Of a stretch of DNA of 18,775 nucleotides, positions 1 to 6,506 are shown one piece after another. A program made the position numbers and the translations under genes. Under the pieces are notes generated by a model, which ran no database searches, was not told the DNA's origin, and was given only the letters and a program-made list of their open reading frames with translations. Origin of the DNA: Pseudomonadota bacterium (GTDB lineage Bacteria > Pseudomonadota > Gammaproteobacteria > Steroidobacterales > Steroidobacteraceae); NCBI GenBank assembly GCA_023428645.1, contig JAEYXD010000157.1:1-18775 (forward strand), given 5' to 3'. The first letter of the stretch is position 1; each line of letters opens with the position of its first letter.

Positions 1-173
1 TGACGGGCGCGGTGGAGCTGCCCGAGGGCGTTGAGATGGTGATGCCGGGCGACAACATCAAAATGGTGGTTGAGCTGATCAACCCGATCGCGATGGAAGA
101 CGGCCTGCGCTTTGCAATCCGCGAAGGTGGCCGCACGGTCGGCGCCGGCGTCGTGGCGAAGATCCTGAAGTAA
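1..173 (+). CDS. tuf: Elongation factor Tu, C-terminal fragment (5' end outside window)
   Basis: The frame open from the left edge gives 56 residues (first complete codon at 3) ending GGRTVGAGVVAKILK and a TAA at 171-173. This is the end of domain 3 of EF-Tu, the GTPase that delivers aminoacyl-tRNA to the ribosome; the MPGDNIKM and LINPIAMEDGLRFAIREGG segments are characteristic. Only the beta-barrel domain is visible, so the GTP-binding part cannot be checked. Its place directly before rpsJ matches the end of the str operon (rpsL-rpsG-fusA-tuf), so this is probably the str-linked copy. Whether a second tuf copy exists cannot be seen here. Confidence 0.97.
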   Translation, partial: TGAVELPEGVEMVMPGDNIKMVVELINPIAMEDGLRFAIREGGRTVGAGVVAKILK

Positions 174-189
174 CGCATAGGTAAGCGCG

Positions 190-212
190 GGGGACGGCTC
201 GAATCCGTCCCC
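190..212 (+). promoter_or_regulatory. Hairpin in the tuf-rpsJ spacer, upstream of rpsJ
   Basis: A perfect 8-bp stem GGGGACGG (190-197) / CCGTCCCC (205-212) closes a 7-nt loop. No T-run follows, so it is not a canonical intrinsic terminator. It ends 20 nt before the rpsJ ATG, which has only a weak Shine-Dalgarno (GAGAT at 222-226). A hairpin with the same GGGACGG / GTCCC core stands before secY. Its role (processing site, attenuator or translational element) is unknown. Confidence 0.5.
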
Positions 213-232
213 TGCACATCTGAGATACGAAC

Positions 233-547
233 ATGGCAACGAACCAAAACATCCGCATCAGCCTCAAGGCCTTCGATCACCGCCTGATCGACAATTCTGC
301 GCGTGAGATCGTCGAGACGGCCAAGCGCACCGGCGCGACCGTCCGCGGCCCCGTGCCGTTGCCGACGAAGATGGAGCGCTTCACGGTCCTGATCTCGCCG
401 CACGCCGACAAGGATGCGCGCGACCAGTACGAGATCCGCACGCACAAGCGCCTCATGGACATCCTGAATCCGACGGACAAGACGGTCGATGCGCTCATGA
501 AGCTCGAGCTGCCGGCCGGCGTGGACGTGCAGATCAAGCTGAATTGA
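233..547 (+). CDS. rpsJ: 30S ribosomal protein S10 (NusE)
   Basis: S10 is a 30S head protein that also pairs with NusB in transcription antitermination. The 104-residue product has the normal family length (103 in E. coli) and the nearly invariant blocks LKAFDHRLID (about residues 11-20), VETAKRTGATVRGP, and RFTVLISPH followed by DARDQYEIRTHKRL. The ATG start gives MATNQNIRISLKAFDHR, aligning with the usual N-terminus. There is no strong Shine-Dalgarno. It follows tuf by 59 bp but is separated from rplC by 408 bp, whereas in the classical S10 operon rpsJ is closely followed by rplC. Here it may therefore be read mainly with tuf. Confidence 0.98.
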   Translation: MATNQNIRISLKAFDHRLIDNSAREIVETAKRTGATVRGPVPLPTKMERFTVLISPHADKDARDQYEIRTHKRLMDILNPTDKTVDALMKLELPAGVDVQIKLN

Positions 548-564
548 CCGAGGGCATCCGGAAG

Positions 565-660
565 GGCCCCCACCCCTAACCCTCCCCCGCTGCGCGGGGG
601 CTGCTCTTGCGCTCCTGCGCTCGCAGCATTCGGGCTCCTGCCCGTCAGAGGGGGGGGTGG
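565..660. repeat. REP-like palindromic intergenic element, copy 1
   Basis: The left part carries CCCACCCCTAACCCT followed by a perfect 7-bp stem CCCCCGC (584-590) / GCGGGGG (594-600) around TGC. Inside are a CGGGC (631-635) / GCCCG (640-644) mini-hairpin and two GCTCCTGC copies (611-618, 634-641). The right edge AGAGGGGGGGGTGG roughly mirrors the left edge CCACCCCT. The 17-nt core of the hairpin recurs exactly at 16523-16539 with similar flanking sequence. This looks like a dispersed REP/MITE-type element rather than gene-specific sequence. The outer limits are approximate. Confidence 0.6.
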
Positions 661-683
661 ATGAAACCTTCTTTAATTGGGGC

Positions 684-711
684 TTGCGAAGCGAGCCCAG
701 ATGACTATAAT
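684..711 (+). promoter_or_regulatory. Putative sigma70 promoter for rplC and the downstream operon
   Basis: A perfect TATAAT (706-711) lies 16 nt after TTGCGA (684-689), which matches the -35 consensus at four of six positions. The flanks are AT-richer than the surrounding GC-rich DNA. Initiation around position 718 would give a leader of about 238 nt before rplC. The match is by eye and has no experimental support. It is the best -10 box I noticed in an intergenic region of the window. Confidence 0.6.
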
Positions 712-955
712 TCGCGCCTCTTTTGCGCCGAGGTCTGGCCCTGACGGGGTACCGCTCGAGCGGCGTGACCGACACAGCATGTGTATCGGTCGGCCTCTCC
801 TTCGGAAACCGTCGCTAGAAAAGCCTGACTCTTCGGCTCGAGTCGACTGATTCGCTCGTCCACGTGGCGGCGACGACTCGCAAAGAAGCACGTTCGATTT
901 ATCCGCATGCGGCCAATCGCAGCCGCTGCGTCGTTGAGGAACAAGAGGACATACG
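712..955 (+). promoter_or_regulatory. Long structured 5' leader of rplC
   Basis: No convincing gene lies here. Visible structures are the 12-nt palindrome CCGCTCGAGCGG (752-763), a stem GACCGA (767-772) / TCGGTC (786-791) extended by ACA/TGT after one mismatch, GACTC (827-831) / GAGTC (840-844), the palindrome CCGCATGCGG (903-912) and GCGGC (909-913) / GCCGC (922-926). A good Shine-Dalgarno AGAGGA (944-949) ends the leader. In E. coli the S10-operon leader, located before rpsJ, is the site of L4 autoregulation. An equivalent placed before rplC is a hypothesis only; I cannot match it to the E. coli fold. Confidence 0.4.
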
Positions 956-1648
956 ATGAGCGCTGCCAAGACCCTGGGTCTGGTCGGTCGTAAGGCAGGA
1001 ATGACGCGCGTCTTCACTGAAGCGGGCGAAACCATTCCTGTGACCGTCATCGAAGCATTGCCGAACCGCATCACTCAGGTGCGTACGACGGAAACCGACG
1101 GCTATCGTGCCGTGCAGGTTGCGTTCGGTGAGCGCAAGGCTTCCCACTTGAACAAGCCCCTGACGGGCCATTACGCCAAGGTCAAGGTCGCCCCGGGCAA
1201 GGAGCTCGTCGAGTTCCGCCTGAATGGCGAAGAGGGCAAGGATCTCGCTGCCGGTACCGAGCTCAAGGTCGACCTGTTCACGGTGGGCCAGGTCGTCGAT
1301 GTCACGGGCACGACGATCGGTAAAGGCTTCGCCGGCACGATGAAGCGCCACAACTTCGGCGGTCTGCCTGCGACGCACGGTGTCTCCGTGTCGCATCGCT
1401 CCCCGGGCTCCATCGGTCAGCGCCAGACGCCGGGCCGCGTGTTCCTCGGCAAGCGCATGTCGGGCCACATGGGCGTGCAGCGCCGCACCATCGAGAACCT
1501 CGAGGTCGTGCGCGTGGATGCCGAACGCAATCTGCTCTTGATCCGTGGCGCGGTTCCGGGTGCTCCGGGCGGTCAGGTGATCGTGCGTCCTTCCGTGAAA
1601 GCAGAAGCGCAGAAGCGTAGAAAGTCTGTCGCTCCGACCAAGAAGTAA
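956..1648 (+). CDS. rplC: 50S ribosomal protein L3
   Basis: L3 is a primary assembly protein of the large subunit whose long loop reaches the peptidyl-transferase region. The 230-residue product begins MSAAKTLGLVGRKAGMTRVF, a few residues longer than E. coli L3 (209), and has the conserved loop HGVSVSHRSPGSIGQRQTPG (about 141-160). The second glutamine of that block, residue 157, aligns with E. coli Gln150, the methylation site of PrmB. The start is supported by AGAGGA at 944-949 with 6-nt spacing. It is the first gene after the leader and promoter at 684-955. The C-terminus is a basic KRRKSVAPTKK tail. Confidence 0.98.
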   Translation: MSAAKTLGLVGRKAGMTRVFTEAGETIPVTVIEALPNRITQVRTTETDGYRAVQVAFGERKASHLNKPLTGHYAKVKVAPGKELVEFRLNGEEGKDLAAGTELKVDLFTVGQVVDVTGTTIGKGFAGTMKRHNFGGLPATHGVSVSHRSPGSIGQRQTPGRVFLGKRMSGHMGVQRRTIENLEVVRVDAERNLLLIRGAVPGAPGGQVIVRPSVKAEAQKRRKSVAPTKK

Positions 1649-1654
1649 GCCGCC

Positions 1655-2272
1655 ATGAAGCTCAAGTTAGTCAGCAAAGGCGCGCAGGCCGAAGACGTCC
1701 AGGTGTCGGACGCAACGTTCGCGCGTGCCTACAACGAATCCCTCGTTCACCAGGTCATCACTGCCTATCGCAATGCCGGCCGTTCCGGAACGAAGGCGCA
1801 GAAGACCAAGGCCGAAGTCCGCGGCGGCGGCATCAAGCCGTGGCGCCAGAAGGGCACCGGCCAGGCGCGTGCCGGCTCGATCCGCAGCCCGATCTGGGTT
1901 GGCGGCGGTCGTGCCTTCGCGGCGAAGCCGCGCGATTTCGCGCAGAAAGTGAATCGCAAGATGTATCGCGCCGCGATGCAGACGATGTTGTCCGAACTCG
2001 CGCGCCAGGAGCGTCTCGTTGCCGTGAACGGCATCGAGCTCGAAGCGCCGAAGACGAAGCTGCTCGTGCAGAAGCTCGCGGAGCTCAGCCTCGGCGACAA
2101 CGTGCTCGTGCTCGTCGAAGGCTATGACGAGAAGCTCGAGCTCGCCGCGCGCAATTTGCCTTACGTCGATGTGTTGCCGGTCGGCTCGATCGATCCGGTG
2201 AGCCTCGCGCGTCACGAAAAAGTCGTTGCCACGGTCGGTGCCGTGCGCATGCTCGAAGAGAGGCTCGCATGA
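1655..2272 (+). CDS. rplD: 50S ribosomal protein L4
   Basis: L4 lines the nascent-peptide exit tunnel and in E. coli represses its own operon by binding the S10 leader RNA. The 205-residue product matches the family length (201 in E. coli). It has the extended-loop motif RGGGIKPWRQKGTGQARAGS (about residues 57-76), SPIWVGGGRAFAAKPRDF and QKVNRKMYRAAMQ. It starts 6 bp after rplC and its stop overlaps the rplW start (ATGA at 2269-2272), suggesting translational coupling. If autoregulation exists here, the long leader before rplC is the obvious place to look. Confidence 0.98.
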   Translation: MKLKLVSKGAQAEDVQVSDATFARAYNESLVHQVITAYRNAGRSGTKAQKTKAEVRGGGIKPWRQKGTGQARAGSIRSPIWVGGGRAFAAKPRDFAQKVNRKMYRAAMQTMLSELARQERLVAVNGIELEAPKTKLLVQKLAELSLGDNVLVLVEGYDEKLELAARNLPYVDVLPVGSIDPVSLARHEKVVATVGAVRMLEERLA

Positions 2273-2568
2273 GTCAGGAAAAGCTGATGAACGTGCTGCT
2301 CGGACCGCACGTGTCCGAGAAGAGCGCGCGTATTTCCGAAGGCGCGAATCAATTCGTGTTCCGCGTGCGTCCCGATGCGACGAAGCCGGACGTGAAGGCC
2401 GCCGTCGAACTGATGTTCGAAGTGAAGGTCTCCGACGTGAACATCGTGAACGTCGGCGGCAAGCAGAAGCGCTTCGGCCAGCGTCTGGGTCGCCGTCAGG
2501 ATTTCAAGAAAGCCTACGTGCGCCTCGCGCCGGGACAGAGCATCGATCTCTCCGGCACCGAAGCCTGA
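2269..2568 (+). CDS. rplW: 50S ribosomal protein L23
   Basis: L23 sits at the polypeptide tunnel exit and is the docking site for trigger factor and SRP. The 99-residue product has the normal length (100 in E. coli) and the conserved LLGPHVSEKSA, FRVRPDATKPDVKAAVE and VNIVNVGGKQKRFGQRLGRRQDFKKAYVRL segments (the last read as several adjoining blocks). The ATG overlaps the rplD stop by 4 nt. The C-terminus LAPGQSIDLSGTEA is slightly variable, as is usual. Confidence 0.97.
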   Translation: MSQEKLMNVLLGPHVSEKSARISEGANQFVFRVRPDATKPDVKAAVELMFEVKVSDVNIVNVGGKQKRFGQRLGRRQDFKKAYVRLAPGQSIDLSGTEA

Positions 2569-2587
2569 GCGAGTTAGGAAGTAAGTC

Positions 2588-3412
2588 ATGGCACTGATCA
2601 AATCCAAACCGACGTCGCCGGGTCGTCGCTTCCAAGTGAAGATCTCGCGCTCGCACCTGCACAAGGGCGGGCCGGAGACTTCGCTCGTCGTGCACAAGAA
2701 CGCGACGGGTGCGCGCAACCACTTCGGTCGTCAGACCGTTCGCCATCAGGGCAACGGCCACAAGCAGAAGTACCGCTTGGTCGATTTCCTGCGCGACAAA
2801 GACGGCGTGCCGGGCAAGGTCGAGCGCATCGAATACGATCCGAATCGCACCGCGCACCTCGCGCTCGTGTTGTACAAGGACGGCGAGCGTCGCTACATCA
2901 TCGCGCCGAAGGGCGTGCAGCCGGGCGACACCGTGATGTCCGGCGCGGAAGCGCCGATCAAGGCGGGCAATGCGATGCAGCTGCGTCACATCCCGATCGG
3001 CACGACGATTCACAACATCGAGATGAAGCCCGGCAAGGGCGCTCAGCTCGTGCGCAGCGCGGGCGCGTCCGCCCAGCTCGCAGCGCGCGAAGGTATGTAC
3101 GCGACGATCCGTCTGCGCTCGACCGAGATGCGCAAGATTCACGTCGATTGTCGCGCGACGATCGGCGAGGTCAGCAACGAGGAGCACAACCTGCGCAGCT
3201 ACGGCAAGGCCGGTGCGATCCGTTGGCGCGGCATCCGCCCGACGGTGCGCGGTGTGGTCATGAACCCGGTCGATCACCCGCACGGTGGTGGCGAGGGCAA
3301 GTCCGGCCAGGGTAACCCGCATCCGGTGAGCCCATGGGGTTGGAACACCAAGGGCAAGAAGACGCGTCGTAACAAGCGCACGGCGAGCATGATCATTCGC
3401 CGCCGTAATTAA
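2588..3412 (+). CDS. rplB: 50S ribosomal protein L2
   Basis: L2 is a core 50S protein required for subunit association and close to the peptidyl-transferase centre. The 274-residue product matches E. coli (273) and carries the hallmark VDHPHGGGEG (228-237). His230 here corresponds to the conserved histidine known as His229 in E. coli. The N-terminal ALIKSKPTSPGRRFQVKISR and C-terminal KTRRNKRTASMIIRRRN are also typical. The Shine-Dalgarno AGGA is at 2576-2579, 8 nt before the ATG. It lies 19 bp after rplW and 14 bp before rpsS. Confidence 0.98.
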   Translation: MALIKSKPTSPGRRFQVKISRSHLHKGGPETSLVVHKNATGARNHFGRQTVRHQGNGHKQKYRLVDFLRDKDGVPGKVERIEYDPNRTAHLALVLYKDGERRYIIAPKGVQPGDTVMSGAEAPIKAGNAMQLRHIPIGTTIHNIEMKPGKGAQLVRSAGASAQLAAREGMYATIRLRSTEMRKIHVDCRATIGEVSNEEHNLRSYGKAGAIRWRGIRPTVRGVVMNPVDHPHGGGEGKSGQGNPHPVSPWGWNTKGKKTRRNKRTASMIIRRRN

Positions 3413-3426
3413 CTGAGGAAGTCACT

Positions 3427-3702
3427 GTGCCTCGTTCAGTAAAGAAAGGCCCGTTCGTCGATCTGCACCTTGCGAAGAAGGTGCGTGTCGCCTCCGAGAA
3501 GAACGACCGCCGCCCGATCAAGACGTGGTCGCGCCGTTCGATGATTCTGCCGGACATGGTCGGTTTGACGATCGCCGTGCACAACGGCCGTCAGCACGTG
3601 CCGGTGCTGGTCTCGGAGAACATGGTCGGCCACAAGTTGGGCGAGTTCGCCCCGACGCGCACGTTCAAGGCGCATTCGGGCGACAAGAAGTCGGGGGAGT
3701 AA
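3427..3702 (+). CDS. rpsS: 30S ribosomal protein S19 (GTG start)
   Basis: S19 lies in the head of the 30S subunit near the decoding site and the bridge to 50S. The 91-residue product (92 in E. coli) reads PRSVKKGPFVDLHLAKKV and contains RRSMILPDMVGLTIAVHNG and KLGEFAPTRTFKAH, all diagnostic. Translation starts at GTG, supported by GAGGA at 3415-3419 with 7-nt spacing and by exact alignment of the N-terminus to the family. The next gene, rplV, begins 4 bp after the stop. Confidence 0.98.
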   Translation: MPRSVKKGPFVDLHLAKKVRVASEKNDRRPIKTWSRRSMILPDMVGLTIAVHNGRQHVPVLVSENMVGHKLGEFAPTRTFKAHSGDKKSGE

Positions 3703-3706
3703 GCGC

Positions 3707-4048
3707 ATGCAAGTCGCGGCTAAATTGAAGTACGCACGCATTTCCCCGCAGAAGTGCCGGTTGATCGCGGATCTGGTACGCGGCAAGCCCGTCGGCCTGG
3801 CGCTGAACACGCTGCGCTACACGCCGAAGAAGGGCGCCGAGCTCGTCCGCAAGGTGCTCGAGTCGGCGATCGCGAACGCTGAGAACAATCTCAGCGCCGA
3901 CGTCGACGAGCTCAAGGTGCAGACGATCACCGTCGATACGGCGCCGGTGCTGAAGCGCTTCCACGCACGTGCGAAGGGCCGCGGCAATCGGATCTGGAAG
4001 CGCAACAGTCACATCATCGTGACGGTTGGCGACGGCAAGAGCGAGTAA
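3707..4048 (+). CDS. rplV: 50S ribosomal protein L22
   Basis: L22 forms, with L4, the constriction of the nascent-peptide tunnel; the beta-hairpin loop is the part affected in macrolide-resistant mutants. The 113-residue product (110 in E. coli) shows ARISPQKCRLIADLVRGKPV (about 10-29), ENNLSADVDELKV and the tunnel hairpin RFHARAKGRGNRIWKRNSHI (about 85-104). The loop looks intact. A strong GGGGGAG Shine-Dalgarno (3693-3699) lies inside the end of rpsS. Confidence 0.98.
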   Translation: MQVAAKLKYARISPQKCRLIADLVRGKPVGLALNTLRYTPKKGAELVRKVLESAIANAENNLSADVDELKVQTITVDTAPVLKRFHARAKGRGNRIWKRNSHIIVTVGDGKSE

Positions 4049-4054
4049 CGAGTC

Positions 4055-4762
4055 ATGGGTCAGAAAGTCAATCCAGTCGGCATTCGCCTCGGCATCACTC
4101 GCGAGTGGACCTCGAAGTGGTATGCCTCGACGAAGAACTTCCCGTCGCACGTCTACACGGACTTCCTCGTTCGCGAGTTTCTGAAGAAGAAGCTCGTCGA
4201 GGCGTCGGTGAGCCGCATTCAGATCGACCGCGCGGCGAGCAAGGTCAACATCACGATCCATACGGCGCGTCCGGGCATCGTGATCGGCAAGAAGGGCGAG
4301 GACATCGAGAAGCTGCGCGGCCAGGTCGCGAAGATGATGAAGATGCAGGTGCCCAACGTCCGCATCAACATCGCGGAGATCCGCAAGCCCGAGCTCGATG
4401 CTCAGCTGGTCGCCGAAGGCATCGCGCAGCAGCTCGAGCGCCGCGTGATGTTCCGCCGCGCCATGAAGCGCGCGGTGACGAACACGATGCGCATCGGTGC
4501 GCTCGGCATCAAGGTGCGCGTGTCGGGCCGCTTGAACGGCGCCGAAATCGCTCGCACCGAGTGGTATCGCGAAGGCCGCATCCCGCTGCACACGTTCCGT
4601 GCCGACATCGACTACGGCTTGGCCGAGGCGAAGACGACGTACGGAATCATCGGCGTGAAGGTGTGGATCTTCAAAGGTGAAGTCTTCGCGCAGCAGGAAC
4701 AGCCTGCTGAGACGACAGACGGTCAACAGCAGGCCGCCGGACCGACGGAGGCGACTGCCTGA
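4055..4762 (+). CDS. rpsC: 30S ribosomal protein S3
   Basis: S3 lies at the mRNA entry channel and has helicase-related function. The 235-residue product (233 in E. coli) starts MGQKVNPVGIRLGITREW and contains a KH domain with the GKKG loop at residues 78-81. The C-terminal domain carries RRAMKRAVTNTMRIGALGIK and GRLNGAEIARTEWYREGRIP. The last 25 residues or so form a Gln/Glu/Ala/Thr-rich tail of the sort that varies between species. It starts 6 bp after rplV without an obvious Shine-Dalgarno, so translational coupling is likely. Confidence 0.98.
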   Translation: MGQKVNPVGIRLGITREWTSKWYASTKNFPSHVYTDFLVREFLKKKLVEASVSRIQIDRAASKVNITIHTARPGIVIGKKGEDIEKLRGQVAKMMKMQVPNVRINIAEIRKPELDAQLVAEGIAQQLERRVMFRRAMKRAVTNTMRIGALGIKVRVSGRLNGAEIARTEWYREGRIPLHTFRADIDYGLAEAKTTYGIIGVKVWIFKGEVFAQQEQPAETTDGQQQAAGPTEATA

Positions 4763-4801
4763 TCGCGGGCAATCGCGGACGGTTAGTCGAGAGAAAACAT
4801 C

Positions 4802-5227
4802 ATGTCCATGTTGCAACCCAAGCGGACCAAATTCCGCAAGCAGTTCAAAGGCCGCAATGCCGGTCTCGCGCAGAGCGGCAACTACGTTGCGTTCGGCGAC
4901 TTCGGCCTCAAGGCCACGAGCCGCGCACGCATGACTGCGCGCGAGCTCGAAGCGGCGCGTCGTGCGATGACCCGCTACGTGAAGCGCGGCGGCCAGGTGT
5001 GGGTTCGCGTGTTCCCGGACCTGCCGATCACGAAGAAGCCCCTCGAAGTTCGCATGGGCAGCGGTAAGGGCAACGTGGAGTACTACGTTGCGAAGATCAA
5101 GCCGGGCAAGGTGCTGTTCGAGATGGAAGGCGTGACCGAAGCGACCGCTCGCGAAGCGTTCCGCCTCGCCGCCTCCAAGTTGTCGGTGGATACTCAATTC
5201 GTCGTTCGCCAGGTCAGGGCGGGTTAA
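4802..5227 (+). CDS. rplP: 50S ribosomal protein L16
   Basis: L16 helps organise the tRNA-binding region of the 50S A site. The product has LQPKRTKFRKQFKGRNAGLA, AARRAMTRYVKRGGQVWVRV and PLEVRMGSGKGNVEYYV. Arg84 of the last block aligns with E. coli Arg81, the hydroxylation site of RoxA/YcfD. Two starts are possible: ATG 4802 (141 residues, MSMLQPK) and ATG 4808 (139 residues, MLQPK as in E. coli). I prefer 4802 because the GAGAGA at 4789-4794 is better spaced for it. A 39-bp spacer separates it from rpsC. Confidence 0.97.
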   Translation: MSMLQPKRTKFRKQFKGRNAGLAQSGNYVAFGDFGLKATSRARMTARELEAARRAMTRYVKRGGQVWVRVFPDLPITKKPLEVRMGSGKGNVEYYVAKIKPGKVLFEMEGVTEATAREAFRLAASKLSVDTQFVVRQVRAG

Positions 5228-5230
5228 TCG

Positions 5231-5440
5231 ATGAGCGCGAAAGAACTCAGACAGAAGTCTCCGGCCGATCTGCAGAAAGAGCTGATCGAGCTGCGCCGCG
5301 AGCAATTCAACCTGCGCATGGCGCGGGCGACGGGTCAGGCTGCGAAGCCGGACCAGTTCTCGAAGGTTCGCCGCAACATCGCGCGCCTGAAGACGGTGAT
5401 GGCGGAGCAACGTCGCGCCGCTGCGGACAAGGGTAAGTAA
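5231..5440 (+). CDS. rpmC: 50S ribosomal protein L29
   Basis: L29 is a small two-helix protein beside the tunnel exit, neighbouring L23. The 69-residue product (63 in E. coli) has the typical KELRQKSPADLQKELIELRR start followed by EQFNLRMARATGQ and VRRNIARLKTVMAEQ. The extra length is a short basic C-terminal tail (RRAAADKGK). It begins 3 bp after rplP and ends 3 bp before rpsQ, so the three genes are almost certainly co-translated. Confidence 0.97.
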   Translation: MSAKELRQKSPADLQKELIELRREQFNLRMARATGQAAKPDQFSKVRRNIARLKTVMAEQRRAAADKGK

Positions 5441-5443
5441 GCA

Positions 5444-5758
5444 ATGAGCAAGCAAGATAACGCAGCTTCGGCGCCGAACGCCGAGGCGAGCAAGACGGCC
5501 AAGACCCTCACGGGCAAGGTCGTCAGCAACAAGATGCAGAAGACGATCACCGTCGCCGTCGAGCGCTACGTGCCGCATCCGCAGTACGGCAAGTACCAGC
5601 GCCGCACGACGAAGCTGCTCGCGCACGACGAAAACGGCGAAGCCCGCTCCGGCGATGTCGTCGCGATCGAGCAGTGCCGTCCGCTGTCGCGTAACAAGAG
5701 CTGGCGCCTCGTGAAGGTCGTGAGCCGCGCCGAACAAGCAGGTGGAGCGACGTCATGA
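5444..5758 (+). CDS. rpsQ: 30S ribosomal protein S17, N-terminally extended
   Basis: S17 is a primary 16S rRNA-binding OB-fold protein. The conserved body runs from about residue 20 (AKTLTGKVVSNKMQKTITVA) through YVPHPQYGKYQRRTTKLLAHDENGE (as adjoining blocks) and IEQCRPLSRNKSWRLVKVV. Total length is 104 against 84 in E. coli. Most of the excess is an Ala/Asn/Ser-rich leader, MSKQDNAASAPNAEASK, with no internal start that would remove it. The stop overlaps the rplN start in an ATGA (5755-5758). Confidence 0.97.
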   Translation: MSKQDNAASAPNAEASKTAKTLTGKVVSNKMQKTITVAVERYVPHPQYGKYQRRTTKLLAHDENGEARSGDVVAIEQCRPLSRNKSWRLVKVVSRAEQAGGATS

Positions 5759-6123
5759 TTCAGATGCAGACACTCCTGAATGCCGCCGACAACAGCGGCG
5801 CACGCAGCTTGATGTGCATCAAGGTGCTCGGTGGCTCGAAGCGTCGCTATGCGACGGTCGGCGACGTCATCAAGGTGAGCATCCGCGATGCGATCCCGCG
5901 CGGCAAAGTGAAGAAGGGCGAGGTGTACGACGCCGTCGTCGTGCGCACGAAGTTCGGCGTGCGCCGTCCGGACGGCTCGCTGATCCGTTTCGACGGCAAC
6001 GCCGCGGTGTTGCTCACGAACAAGCTCGAGCCGATCGGCACGCGCATCTTCGGACCGGTGACTCGCGAGCTGCGCACGGCGCAGTTCATGAAGATCATTT
6101 CGTTGGCGCCGGAAGTGCTGTAA
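5755..6123 (+). CDS. rplN: 50S ribosomal protein L14
   Basis: L14 forms an intersubunit bridge on the 50S interface and is the binding site of the silencing factor RsfS. The 122-residue product (123 in E. coli) begins MIQMQTLLNAADNSGARSLM and contains CIKVLGGSKRRYATVGDVI, KKGEVYDAVVVRTKFGVRRP and IFGPVTRELR. It is the first gene of the spc group, yet its ATG overlaps the rpsQ stop. S10 and spc genes therefore form one continuous transcription unit here unless an internal promoter exists within coding sequence. Confidence 0.98.
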   Translation: MIQMQTLLNAADNSGARSLMCIKVLGGSKRRYATVGDVIKVSIRDAIPRGKVKKGEVYDAVVVRTKFGVRRPDGSLIRFDGNAAVLLTNKLEPIGTRIFGPVTRELRTAQFMKIISLAPEVL

Positions 6124-6145
6124 GGCGATCCGCCAAGGGTTAGGT

Positions 6146-6460
6146 ATGAACAAGATTCGCAAAGGTGACGAAGTCGTCGTGACTGCAGGCCGTGACAAGG
6201 GCCGCCGCGGCACCGTCGTCAAGGTTCTCGAGGGTGAAGTGATCGTCGAGGGCGTCAACATGGTGAAGCGCCACACGAAGCCAAACCCGCAGCGCAACGT
6301 GCAGGGCGGCATCGTGGAGAAAGAAGCCGCGATCGATCTGTCGAATGTCGCGCTTTGGAACCCGGTGACGAAGAAGGGCGACCGCGTCGGCTTCCGTACG
6401 CTCGCCGACGGCCGCAAGGTGCGGTTCTTCAAGTCGAACAACGAAGTCGTCGACGCTTAA
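6146..6460 (+). CDS. rplX: 50S ribosomal protein L24
   Basis: L24 is an early assembly initiator of the 50S subunit. The 104-residue product (104 in E. coli) has an N-terminal KOW motif, KGDEVVVTAGRDKGRRGTVV (about residues 6-25), then EGVNMVKRHTKPNPQ and GGIVEKEAAIDLSNVAL. The Shine-Dalgarno AAGGG (6135-6139) is 6 nt before the ATG. In E. coli the region after this gene, around the rplE start, is the S8 autoregulatory target. The 46-bp spacer here contains GCTAGCGGCTAG (6485-6496), but I cannot match it to the S8 site. Confidence 0.98.
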   Translation: MNKIRKGDEVVVTAGRDKGRRGTVVKVLEGEVIVEGVNMVKRHTKPNPQRNVQGGIVEKEAAIDLSNVALWNPVTKKGDRVGFRTLADGRKVRFFKSNNEVVDA

Positions 6461-6506
6461 TTTTTAGGCGGTTGGCTACTCGAAGCTAGCGGCTAGAGAA
6501 AGACAT

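Noticed and set aside
661..744. A 27-codon small ORF (MKPSLIGACEASPDD...) as a leader peptide of rplC
   Set aside because: It spans the predicted promoter itself, so it would not be on the transcript from that promoter, and it has no regulatory codon pattern.
3665..5737. A 690-codon open frame on the minus strand
   Set aside because: It lies antisense to rplV, rpsC, rplP, rpmC and rpsQ, all clear genes. Its His/Arg/Leu/Ala-rich sequence has no recognisable domain. Such frames are expected opposite GC-rich genes.
6461..6506. S8 autoregulatory site at the rplX-rplE junction
   Set aside because: The position matches E. coli, but I could not find the bulged S8-binding helix by eye; only a weak GCTA/TAGC pairing is possible.
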